Shown here: in pieces, positions 22,760-30,269 of the stretch
Layout of the letters: each line of letters opens with the position of its first letter
Numbering within the stretch: position 1 is the first letter of the stretch
Assembly: GCA_023700825.1 (NCBI GenBank)
Contig: JAMPYE010000003.1
Location: 1-36,178 of the forward strand
Length of the DNA: 36,178 nt
DNA from: Thermoanaerobaculia bacterium
GTDB lineage: Bacteria > Acidobacteriota > Thermoanaerobaculia > Gp7-AA8
Reading direction: 5' to 3'
Program-made: the position numbers and the translations under genes
The notes under the pieces: model-generated
Databases searched by the model: none
What the model was told of the DNA's origin: nothing
The model's input: the letters and a program-made list of their open reading frames with translations, nothing else

Positions 22760-25159
22760 ATGAGCTCACGCCAGAGATTTGATCTCATCATCGTCGGCTC
22801 GGGCCCCGCGGGTATTGCAACCGCGTCGCACGCGCACGACAACGGCATCAACTACGTGCTTCTCGAGAAGACTGACCATCTCTCGGACACGATCTTCTGC
22901 TATCAGGCACGCAAGTACGTCATGGCGGAGCCGATGGCGATCCCCGCGCGCGGCGACGTGCCGTTCGAAGCGGGATCCCGCGAGCAGATTCTCGGAGCAT
23001 GGGAATCGCACGCGAAGAACAAGCAGCTGAAGGTCGAGTACAACAAGGAAGTCAAGTCGGTGAAGAAGGTCGGCGCGACCTTCGAGGTCAAGGCCGCCGA
23101 CGGCAGCGAGTACGAAGGCAAGTGGGTCGTGCTCGCGATGGGAACGCAGGGATCGCAGCGCAAGCCCGGGTGCCCCGGCGAGGACATGTCGCACGTCCTC
23201 TATCGCCTCGCGGATCCTTCCGAATACGCCGAGAAGGACATCATCGTCGTCGGCGCCGGCGATTCCGCGATCGAGATCGCTGTCGCGCTGGCCGACGAGA
23301 ACCGCGTGAGCCTCGTCGTGCGCTCGGCGGAAATCGTCCGTGCGAAGGACAGTCTCATTCGCGAGGTGCTCACGCGGCAGGCGCAGGGCAGCATGACGGT
23401 CTACTACGGCACGACGCTGAAGGAGATCACCCTCGGCCATACCGACCTGAACGTGCGCGGAGAGACCGTTCGCGTTCGGAGCGACTACATCTTCCTGAAG
23501 CTCGGAGCCGACGCGCCCCGGAAGTTTTTCGAGTCGATCGGCGTGAAGTACACGAGTTCCGACAAGGACGCGCGTCCTTCGCTGACGCCGCAGTACGAGT
23601 CGGTCGACGTTCCTGGGCTGTTCCTGATCGGCGCCGCGAGCGGTCGCGACCTGGTCAAGCTCGGCATGAACCAGGGGTGGGAAGTCGTCGAGCATCTCTG
23701 CGGACGCAAGGTCGATCCGGCCGACGAGGCCGTGCTCAAGGAGCGGCTGCCGCACTGGAGCGGTTCCGTCGTCGAGCGAATGCAGCAGATCAAGCAGCGC
23801 GTGCCGCTGCTGGCCGCGGCCGACGACGAGAATCTCCGCGAGATGTTCCTCTCGACGAACGTGCGTGAATACCGCGACGGCGAGGCGATCATCCGCCAGA
23901 ACGACTACACGAACGAGTTTCTCATCATCGCCGAGGGGCGCGTGCAGCTCTGGGTCTCTCCGGAGGGATCGAAGGAGCAGCGGAAGATCACGACGATGAC
24001 CGCGGGGAACTTCTTCGGCGAGATGAGCCTGATCTCCGGCCGCCGCCGCACGGCAACGGCGATCGCGGAAGGACCCACGCGGATCATCGAGGTTCCGCGC
24101 AAGGCGATTCTCAAGCTGCTCGTCACGTCGCCGCGAGTGAAGGATCTCGTCGACCAGGCGTTCCTGATCCGCGCGATCCAGGGATATCTCTTCGGCGACA
24201 CGCCCGCGACGGTGCTGGGCGAGCTCGCCGCCAAGGCGACGATGATCACGCTCGCCAAGGATGCACCGGTGTTCAAGGAAGGCGATCCGGGCGACGCGTT
24301 CTACCTGATCCGCAACGGCATGGTGAAGATCGGCAAGACTTCGAACGACAAGGAGATCGTCCTTTCGTATCTCGTCGCCGGCAACTTCTTCGGCGAGTCG
24401 GCGCTGCTCGAGGGCGCGCCGCGCACCGCGACCGTGACGACGATCTTCCCGTCGGAGCTGATCAAGCTTTCGAAGCGGGACTTCGACCAGTTCCTCGACA
24501 GTCAGCCCGAACTGAGGAAGAAGCTGCTCAAGAAGCTCGAAGACCGGCGCGTGCTCAGCCTCATCGCCGAGGCGACGCCGGGGTCGGGGAGCATCCTGAA
24601 CGACCTGATCCGCGAAGAGGTCGTCATGGGAACGCACTCGCTGATCATCGACAACCACAAGTGCGTGCGGTGCAGCAACTGCATCCGCGCGTGCGAGGGG
24701 GTCCACGCCGACGGGCAGTCGCGCCTCTCGCTCACGGGCATCCAGCTCTACAACCTGCTCGCGCCGAACTCGTGCTGGCAGTGCCAGAACCCGATGTGCA
24801 TGCTCGACTGTCCGCCCGACGCGCTCACGCGCGACCCGCGCGGCGAGGTCTACATCCGCAGCAACTGCATCGGCTGCGGCAACTGCGAGAGGAACTGCCC
24901 GTACGGCAACATCTTCATGGTGCATCCGAAGCATGAAGGCGGCGGTCTGTTCGGCTGGATCAAGGGACTCTTCAGCAAGGAGAAGGCGGCGCACGACGAG
25001 GTCGAACGCACGCTGGCGGTCAAGTGCGACCTCTGCCGCGAGATCAGCGGCGGGCCGGCGTGTGTTCGCAGCTGTCCCACGGGCGCCGCGGTCCGGCTCA
25101 CTCCCGAGGAATACCGGGGCACACTCGAGGAACTGGTCATCATGAGAGGAGAGCGTTAG
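22760..25159 (+). CDS. FAD/NAD(P)H oxidoreductase - two cNMP-binding domains - four-[4Fe-4S] ferredoxin fusion
   Basis: Predicted cytoplasmic electron-entry (or exit) protein of 799 residues. Residues 1-315 form a thioredoxin-reductase-like two-dinucleotide fold: FAD motif VGSGPAGIATAS, NAD(P)H motif VVGAGDSAIEIA and the closing FLIGAASGRD. The CxxC of real thioredoxin reductases is absent; the only Cys are isolated (IFCYQ, PGCPGE). Two cyclic-nucleotide-binding domains follow (about 360-475 and 487-605), both keeping the phosphate-cassette pattern FFGE...RTA. The C-terminus is a polyferredoxin with 16 Cys in four sets starting at C635, C672, C703 and C756, like the Fe-S subunits of DMSO-reductase-type complexes. 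The next gene, a b-heme membrane protein, starts 2 bases after its stop. Likely function: moving electrons between NAD(P)H and the membrane under cNMP control (inference). Confidence 0.93.
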   Translation: MSSRQRFDLIIVGSGPAGIATASHAHDNGINYVLLEKTDHLSDTIFCYQARKYVMAEPMAIPARGDVPFEAGSREQILGAWESHAKNKQLKVEYNKEVKSVKKVGATFEVKAADGSEYEGKWVVLAMGTQGSQRKPGCPGEDMSHVLYRLADPSEYAEKDIIVVGAGDSAIEIAVALADENRVSLVVRSAEIVRAKDSLIREVLTRQAQGSMTVYYGTTLKEITLGHTDLNVRGETVRVRSDYIFLKLGADAPRKFFESIGVKYTSSDKDARPSLTPQYESVDVPGLFLIGAASGRDLVKLGMNQGWEVVEHLCGRKVDPADEAVLKERLPHWSGSVVERMQQIKQRVPLLAAADDENLREMFLSTNVREYRDGEAIIRQNDYTNEFLIIAEGRVQLWVSPEGSKEQRKITTMTAGNFFGEMSLISGRRRTATAIAEGPTRIIEVPRKAILKLLVTSPRVKDLVDQAFLIRAIQGYLFGDTPATVLGELAAKATMITLAKDAPVFKEGDPGDAFYLIRNGMVKIGKTSNDKEIVLSYLVAGNFFGESALLEGAPRTATVTTIFPSELIKLSKRDFDQFLDSQPELRKKLLKKLEDRRVLSLIAEATPGSGSILNDLIREEVVMGTHSLIIDNHKCVRCSNCIRACEGVHADGQSRLSLTGIQLYNLLAPNSCWQCQNPMCMLDCPPDALTRDPRGEVYIRSNCIGCGNCERNCPYGNIFMVHPKHEGGGLFGWIKGLFSKEKAAHDEVERTLAVKCDLCREISGGPACVRSCPTGAAVRLTPEEYRGTLEELVIMRGER

Positions 25160-25161
25160 GC

Positions 25162-25992
25162 GTGCCAATCCCGCGTTACGGTGTCCGCTGGCGCATCATC
25201 GCCCTCGTTCTGACGATCGGGCTCGTCGCGTCGTACGTCTGGTACCAGGGGCGCGAGCCGTTCACTCACGGTGGAACGCCGACGGGCCTCATCTACGGCT
25301 TCGTCGCCCTCTTCATGATGGGGTTCCTGCTTTATTTCGGCATCCGGAAGCGCGCCTACCGCAGTCGCTTCGGCACCCTGCAGGAGTGGTTGCACGCACA
25401 CATCTGGCTCGGTCTCTTCAGTTTCTTCGTGATCGTGGCCCATACCGGCCTCCGCTTTCAGGACAAGATTGCCGTGGCGCTCTTCGTGGTGATCGTCGGG
25501 GTGATCGCCACGGGCATCTTTGGGGCGCTGCTCTACAAGACGATTCCGAGAGAGCTGACGGAGATCCAGTCGAACCTCACGGGGCAGGAGATCTCCGACC
25601 AGCTCAATCAGCTTTCGAAGGCGATGGCGCGAATCGCGTCGGGCAAGTCGTCGCCGTTCCAGAGGATCTACTACAGTCTCCAGCGCGAGGCGATGCCGGG
25701 ATTCCTGGCGGGCTGGAAGCTCATCCTCTCGAGCGGCAAGCGGAACGAGAAGGCGGGAGACTGGACCGGCCTGGTCGGGATGGTCGAGAAGAGCGAGCAA
25801 GACGAGCTTCGTCAGTTGCTCGTCGCCTCGCGCCAGCAGAAGGAGCTGCATCTTCGCCTCGTCTACCAGCAGCGCTACCGCAACATTCTCGATTTCTGGC
25901 TCTACCTGCACATTCCCCTGTCGGTTGCGATGATCGTGCTGATCTTCGCGCACGTGTGGGGTGTCTTCTACTACGGCGTGGTCAAGTTCTGA
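25162..25992 (+). CDS. Multi-pass membrane protein, candidate di-heme cytochrome b
   Basis: Inner-membrane protein of 276 residues with five predicted helices (about 10-28, 40-60, 77-95, 100-123 and 248-270). Two helices carry His pairs 14 apart: H80/H94 (with H78 nearby) and H250/H264. That is the spacing used for two stacked b hemes in ferric-reductase-like and NarI-like four-helix bundles. A long polar loop (about 125-240) separates them. I could not match a named family, so the heme assignment is inference. Start GTG 25162 is supported by GAGGAGAG at 25145-25152. Tight coupling to the ferredoxin fusion upstream suggests it takes electrons from those Fe-S clusters and passes them to the decaheme protein encoded next. 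Confidence 0.82.
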   Translation: MPIPRYGVRWRIIALVLTIGLVASYVWYQGREPFTHGGTPTGLIYGFVALFMMGFLLYFGIRKRAYRSRFGTLQEWLHAHIWLGLFSFFVIVAHTGLRFQDKIAVALFVVIVGVIATGIFGALLYKTIPRELTEIQSNLTGQEISDQLNQLSKAMARIASGKSSPFQRIYYSLQREAMPGFLAGWKLILSSGKRNEKAGDWTGLVGMVEKSEQDELRQLLVASRQQKELHLRLVYQQRYRNILDFWLYLHIPLSVAMIVLIFAHVWGVFYYGVVKF

Positions 25993-26035
25993 GGACGCGA
26001 GCCCCGCGAGACGGCTCGACGAGATACGGCGAACG

Positions 26036-28435
26036 ATGAGCTTCATCATTCAGAGGATCGAAGGCTCCAAGGTCATTCTTCGGGAGCACAAGGGCTCGAC
26101 GCTGCGGATCGGACGCGGCACGGATGCGCAGCTCCGATCGGAGAATCCGGTCGTTGCCCTCGAACACGCCATCATCGAGGCGCTCGAGTCGGGCTACGAC
26201 ATCGTCGACCGCGGCAGCATCACCGGCACCTACCTGAACGGCAGGACGATCGAGTCGAGCCGGCTCGGCAAGGGTGACGAGATCGAGATCGGCGACCTTC
26301 GGATCACGGTGCAGTCCGCCGACGCGGGCCGGCCGCTCTTCATCCGCGTCGAGGAGACCGACGAGGAGAGCGCCGCCGACGAGGACATTCCGGTGCCCGT
26401 GGGCACCGTCGCTCTCCCTCGGCCCGCTCCCGGAGGCGTGCTCAAGGCGCCGCGCGTCGACTACGTCGCGTCGTATCAGCTGCAGCGGAAGTTCCTCTCG
26501 AAGACCGTCGTGGCGTGGATGGCGATTCTCGTCGCTCTCACGACGCTCGGACTCGTCACCGTCGGCAACCAGCAGGTGGCGTTCCGCCCCGGCAAACTCT
26601 CCGTCGCGCACACCCAGGCCGCGGTCGAAGGCGTGCGACTGATCGGCGAGAGCAACTGCAGCGCGTGCCACGCGCCGTGGGGCGGCGCGACCGACGAGAA
26701 GTGCCAGGCATGTCACAAGCAGGCCGGTCACCAGGAAGGCCTCGCGCAGGTTGGCGCATGCACGGCGTGCCACACCGAGCACCGCCAGCTCGCGAATCTC
26801 GGCGAGGTCTATCAGCGCGAGTGCCTCGCGTGCCACAAGGAACTGCAGCCCGATCCCGGCAAGACGCTTCGCGTCGCGAAGAACATCACTGCGTTCGAGA
26901 AGGACCATCCCGAGTTCAAGCTCACCATCCTCGCCGGCGGCAAGGAGACGAAGGTCAGCCTGAGCGACCCGAAGGGTCGTTCGGCCGACGCCAATCGCTT
27001 CAAGTTCAACCACCAGTGCCACGTCGTCGGCACCTGCAACAAGCGACCCCCGACGATCGAGAACCCGGTCCAGGAAGTCGAGAAGCTGACGTGCGACTCG
27101 TGCCACAAGGTTCAGGGCGACACGGGCATCATCGACGACCGCTCGTACGACAAGTACTGTGCGCGCTGCCACCCTCTCACCTTCGACAACCGCTTCCCGC
27201 CGGTTCCTCACCATCTGAACCTGCAGACCGTCGCCGGCTACATCGCCAACGCCTACTCTGGAAACCAGAACATCCTGAAGATGAGCGCCGAGGAAGTCAC
27301 TCGCGTCTTCGCGTCGGGCTCGTCGAACCAGATCAACGTGGGAAGCGAGATCGTCCGCAGCGCGCAGCGAACGGTGCAGGCGCGATGCAAGGTCTGCCAC
27401 GACTTTCAGCCTAACGGGGAGGCCGTGCGTCCGCCGACCAAGTCGAACCGCTGGTTCAAGGGCCAGCGCGTCTTCGACCACGGCAAGCACCTCAACGAGA
27501 GCGTCAAGACCAAGTGCATCGACTGCCACGAAGGCGTGGTCGAGAGCAAGAAGACGTCCGACGTCAACATGCCGGGCATCAAGACCTGCGTCGGCTGCCA
27601 CAAGGCGGCGAGCGAGTACAAGGACAAGGGCATCGAGACGTGCCAGACGTGCCACGCGTACCACTCGCTGACGGTGTCGCAGGGAGCGGGTTGGACGCTC
27701 AAGGCCTCCGTCATTCCTGCGGAGATGCGACTCATCGCGCTCGGAGGCAAGTCGGAGTCGCAGCAACCCGGCAAGCCGGCGACGAACCGCTTCGCGGTAC
27801 CCCTTTGGGCGGCGTTCGCCGTGCCGATCGGCCTGGTCGTGCTCATCGGAGTCGTCGGCGGGTTGCTCGGCGCGATCCGTGCGCGCGCCGCCGCTCCGAC
27901 TCCTCCTCCCGCGCCGCCCAAGCCCAAGGGCGGAGCGCCGAAGCCCGCACCTTCCGCCGCGCCCGCTGCGCCCCCGAAACCCGCAGCCCCGAAACCTGCT
28001 GCGCCTAAACCGAAGCCGGCGCCCCCGCCTCCTCCCGTTCTTCCCGAGAGCACGGTGGCGATGGATCTCTCCGAAGTGAAGCGTACGGTCGCGGAGGCGC
28101 TGCCGGCGGGACCGACGGTGAATGCCGAGTACTTCGGCAGAATCGCCTTCACCGGAGGGAAGTTGTCGGGACAGAGCTTCACGATCGATCCCGACAAGGG
28201 TCTCTTCATCGGACGAGACCGCGAGGTCGCGAGCGTCGTGATCGATGACTCCCGCATCTCGAGACGCCACACGTGGGTCGGCGTTAGGGACGGCAAGGTC
28301 GTCGTGGTCGATCAGAAATCGACCAACGGCACGTACCTGGAGTCGACTCAGAACCGGATCACCGAGGCGGAGTTGAAGGAAGGCGCAGTCGTGATTCTCG
28401 GGGAGAACGCGGCGAGTTTCAGGTATGAGCGCTGA
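26036..28435 (+). CDS. FHA - membrane helix - decaheme cytochrome c - membrane helix - FHA protein
   Basis: A 799-residue protein spanning the inner membrane twice. Order: FHA-like domain 1 (about 1-95), acidic linker, TM1 (about 157-178), a periplasmic region with ten CxxCH heme sites (Cys at 208, 223, 242, 263, 353, 375, 451, 494, 518, 536), TM2 (about 588-613), a Pro/Ala/Lys linker (about 615-665) and FHA domain 2 (about 695-799). FHA2 has intact phosphothreonine-binding positions (IGRDRE, ISRRH, STNGTYL). FHA1 keeps GRG and TYLNG but lacks the usual Ser before xxH (VVALEHA) and the Asn (ITGTYLNG). Two helices put both FHA domains in the cytoplasm and the hemes outside. Start ATG 26036 follows the b-type gene by 43 bases. 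Electron transfer coupled to phospho-signalling is inferred. Confidence 0.93.
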   Translation: MSFIIQRIEGSKVILREHKGSTLRIGRGTDAQLRSENPVVALEHAIIEALESGYDIVDRGSITGTYLNGRTIESSRLGKGDEIEIGDLRITVQSADAGRPLFIRVEETDEESAADEDIPVPVGTVALPRPAPGGVLKAPRVDYVASYQLQRKFLSKTVVAWMAILVALTTLGLVTVGNQQVAFRPGKLSVAHTQAAVEGVRLIGESNCSACHAPWGGATDEKCQACHKQAGHQEGLAQVGACTACHTEHRQLANLGEVYQRECLACHKELQPDPGKTLRVAKNITAFEKDHPEFKLTILAGGKETKVSLSDPKGRSADANRFKFNHQCHVVGTCNKRPPTIENPVQEVEKLTCDSCHKVQGDTGIIDDRSYDKYCARCHPLTFDNRFPPVPHHLNLQTVAGYIANAYSGNQNILKMSAEEVTRVFASGSSNQINVGSEIVRSAQRTVQARCKVCHDFQPNGEAVRPPTKSNRWFKGQRVFDHGKHLNESVKTKCIDCHEGVVESKKTSDVNMPGIKTCVGCHKAASEYKDKGIETCQTCHAYHSLTVSQGAGWTLKASVIPAEMRLIALGGKSESQQPGKPATNRFAVPLWAAFAVPIGLVVLIGVVGGLLGAIRARAAAPTPPPAPPKPKGGAPKPAPSAAPAAPPKPAAPKPAAPKPKPAPPPPPVLPESTVAMDLSEVKRTVAEALPAGPTVNAEYFGRIAFTGGKLSGQSFTIDPDKGLFIGRDREVASVVIDDSRISRRHTWVGVRDGKVVVVDQKSTNGTYLESTQNRITEAELKEGAVVILGENAASFRYER

Positions 28436-28443
28436 TTTCCGGG

Positions 28444-28472
28444 TTGACAAGACACGGATCCAAGGTTACGTT
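28444..28472 (+). promoter_or_regulatory. Candidate internal promoter before the GlcG/HbpS-like gene
   Basis: A perfect TTGACA (28444-28449) is followed at 17 bases by TACGTT (28467-28472, 3 of 6). The start codon at 28500 has AAGGTGA 4 bases upstream. The downstream genes (barrel and outer cytochrome) could therefore be expressed apart from the first three. Confidence 0.45.
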
Positions 28473-28499
28473 TTCGCCACAACTTAAAAAGGTGAATCG

Positions 28500-30269
28500 A
28501 TGAGCCCAAGAGCCTTGCATCGTGGGGTAGTACGCCGTTTTCTGCTCATTTTCACGATATCCCTGCTGGTCGGCGCGGGCGCAGCGCTGGCGCAGCCGAC
28601 TCCTCCCGACTGCGCGGGAGTCGACGTCGTCGGTTCTCCCTGTCGCGACGGGCGCCCCGGGGGGATCGAGGCGGCGGAGGGATCGTTCCTTCCGCTCAAC
28701 GCCGACGAGGTGAGAAGCCTGGCGGTGACGGCGTCGGTTCTGATCGACGATCCGAAGATCACCGTGGCGGTGGTCGATCGGGCAGGCAGGGTTCTCGCGA
28801 TCGTGAGAAATCCCGAGGCCGACCCCGCGAACGACGAGTTGGCAGTGGGCGTCGCGCGCACGTCAGCGTTCTTCAGCCACAACACCGCGCCGCTCTCGTC
28901 GCGCACCGTGCGTTTCATCAGCAGCCTGCACTTCCCACCTGGCGTGAAGAAGGCCTACGAGAACGCGCTGTACGGGATCGAGAACACCAATCGCGGCTGC
29001 GACTTCAACCTTCAGTTCAACGCGGGAAAGTGCATTCCCCGCGCGACTTCCGTCGTCAATGCCGGACCCTGCAACGGGCTCGACAACTCCGGCTGCGGGC
29101 CGGGGATCGTGACGGGCAAGCCGCAGCCGTTCGATCAGCACGAGGACGGGAAGCACCCGGCGCCGATCGGACTGCAGGGACCCTTCAACCCGGGCGGTCT
29201 GCCGGTCAATGCGGGCGGCATTCCGCTCTACCGCATCGGCAGTTTCGAGATTCTCAAGGGAAGCCTCGCCGAGGGCAATGCGAAGGTCGAAGTCGAAGGG
29301 CCCAGCTACATGGTCGGAGCCATCGGAGTCGCGGGCGTGTCGTCGGACCACGCGGAGTTCGCGGCGTTCGGCGCGGCCGCGCTCGGAGTCCCCGGGGTCA
29401 TCTTCCCGGCTCCGTCGTTCCCCGAACTGCCGCGGCCCGGGCGAGTCATCATCGACGGAATCCGCCTTCCTTTCGTCGACCAGGGGTTTCGTCCGAAAGG
29501 CACGAGGCAGGCGGCGGCGGCTTCGGGGACGTTCATCGTCGGTCCGAATCCCGGAGGGTGCGTCGGCAACCGTTATCTCGCCGGGCCGATCGGATCGCCC
29601 GAGCTGAGCCGTGACGAGGTGGACGGGATCATTCGCCGCAGCGTCGCGACCGCGCAGAAGACGCGCGGATACATCCGCCTTCCGCTGAACTCCTACTCGC
29701 GGATGGTCATCGCCGTCTCCGACCTGAACGGCAACATCCTCGGGCTCTATCGCATGCCGGACGCGACGATCTTCTCGATCGACGTCGCGGTGGCGAAGGC
29801 TCGCAACGTCGTCTACTTCAGCGGCGCAGGAAACTCGGATCTGCCCGGCGTGCCGGTGGGTACCGCGGTCAACGCCCGCACGCTCGGTTATGCCGGCTCC
29901 CCGCTCTTCCCGGGTGGCATCGATTTCACGGACCCGGGGCCGTTCTTCGACATCTTCCTCAACGACCTCGCCAACGCCTGTTCACAGGGGTTCCAGGCGC
30001 CTAACGCCAACCAGAACGGGATCGTCTTCTTCCCGGGCTCGACGCCGCTCTATCGGAACGGGGTTCTGGTCGGTGGCCTCGGGATTTCCGGGGACGGCGT
30101 CGACCAGGACGATTACGTGACGCTCAAAGGAGCAGCAGAGTTCTACCCCGATCCCTCGATCTGGGCCGATCGCGTGAAGATCGACGGAGTCCGACTGCCG
30201 TACCTCCACCTTCCCCGCCAGCCGGAAGGCGTAACCGAGAAATTCATTGAGCCCTTCGATGAGCCATAG
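28500..30269 (+). CDS. Exported protein with two GlcG/HbpS-like (haem-degrading family) modules
   Basis: A 589-residue protein with a signal peptide (RRFLLIFTISLLVGAGAALAQ). Two copies of the GlcG/HbpS (Pfam Haem_degrading) pattern are visible. Copy 1 has ITVAVVDRAGRVLAIVRNPEA near residue 83, A-V-G-V-A-R-T-S-A-F-F-S, then after a long insertion G-G-I-P-L-Y-R-I-G and V-G-A-I-G-V-A-G-V-S-S-D-H-A-E-F. Copy 2 has MVIAVSDLNGNILGLYRMPD near 402, A-V-A-K-A-R-N-V-V-Y-F-S, and S-T-P-L-Y-R-N-G with LVGGLGISGDGVDQDDYV near the C-terminus. Family members such as HbpS bind heme or sense iron; enzymatic degradation is disputed. Several Cys lie in the insertion and may form disulfides. It is followed with an 11-base overlap by the outer-membrane barrel gene. 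A role in heme handling or as a redox-side component is inference. Confidence 0.83.
   Translation: MSPRALHRGVVRRFLLIFTISLLVGAGAALAQPTPPDCAGVDVVGSPCRDGRPGGIEAAEGSFLPLNADEVRSLAVTASVLIDDPKITVAVVDRAGRVLAIVRNPEADPANDELAVGVARTSAFFSHNTAPLSSRTVRFISSLHFPPGVKKAYENALYGIENTNRGCDFNLQFNAGKCIPRATSVVNAGPCNGLDNSGCGPGIVTGKPQPFDQHEDGKHPAPIGLQGPFNPGGLPVNAGGIPLYRIGSFEILKGSLAEGNAKVEVEGPSYMVGAIGVAGVSSDHAEFAAFGAAALGVPGVIFPAPSFPELPRPGRVIIDGIRLPFVDQGFRPKGTRQAAAASGTFIVGPNPGGCVGNRYLAGPIGSPELSRDEVDGIIRRSVATAQKTRGYIRLPLNSYSRMVIAVSDLNGNILGLYRMPDATIFSIDVAVAKARNVVYFSGAGNSDLPGVPVGTAVNARTLGYAGSPLFPGGIDFTDPGPFFDIFLNDLANACSQGFQAPNANQNGIVFFPGSTPLYRNGVLVGGLGISGDGVDQDDYVTLKGAAEFYPDPSIWADRVKIDGVRLPYLHLPRQPEGVTEKFIEPFDEP

Noticed and set aside
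22760-23720. Thioredoxin reductase function for the flavoprotein domain
   Set aside because: No CxxC redox pair in the NAD(P)H domain; only isolated Cys residues.
22766-25168. 800-codon open frame on the minus strand opposite the FAD-cNMP-ferredoxin gene
   Set aside because: It mirrors a gene with unmistakable motifs; its translation is Arg/Asp/Leu-rich with no domain. Long antisense frames are expected in GC-rich DNA.
27012-27050. An eleventh heme site in the FHA-cytochrome (Q-C-H-V-V-G-T-C)
   Set aside because: The Cys-His spacing does not fit CxxCH or the known variants; it may be a disulfide or a distal ligand.
27880-28060. Frameshift or gene-fusion error in the Pro/Ala/Lys linker of the FHA-cytochrome
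   Set aside because: The frame stays open through a plausible linker into an intact FHA domain; repeats such as P-K-P-A-A-P are normal for such linkers.
25982-28450. 822-codon open frame on the minus strand opposite the FHA-decaheme gene
   Set aside because: Same reason: a shadow of a gene with clear motifs.
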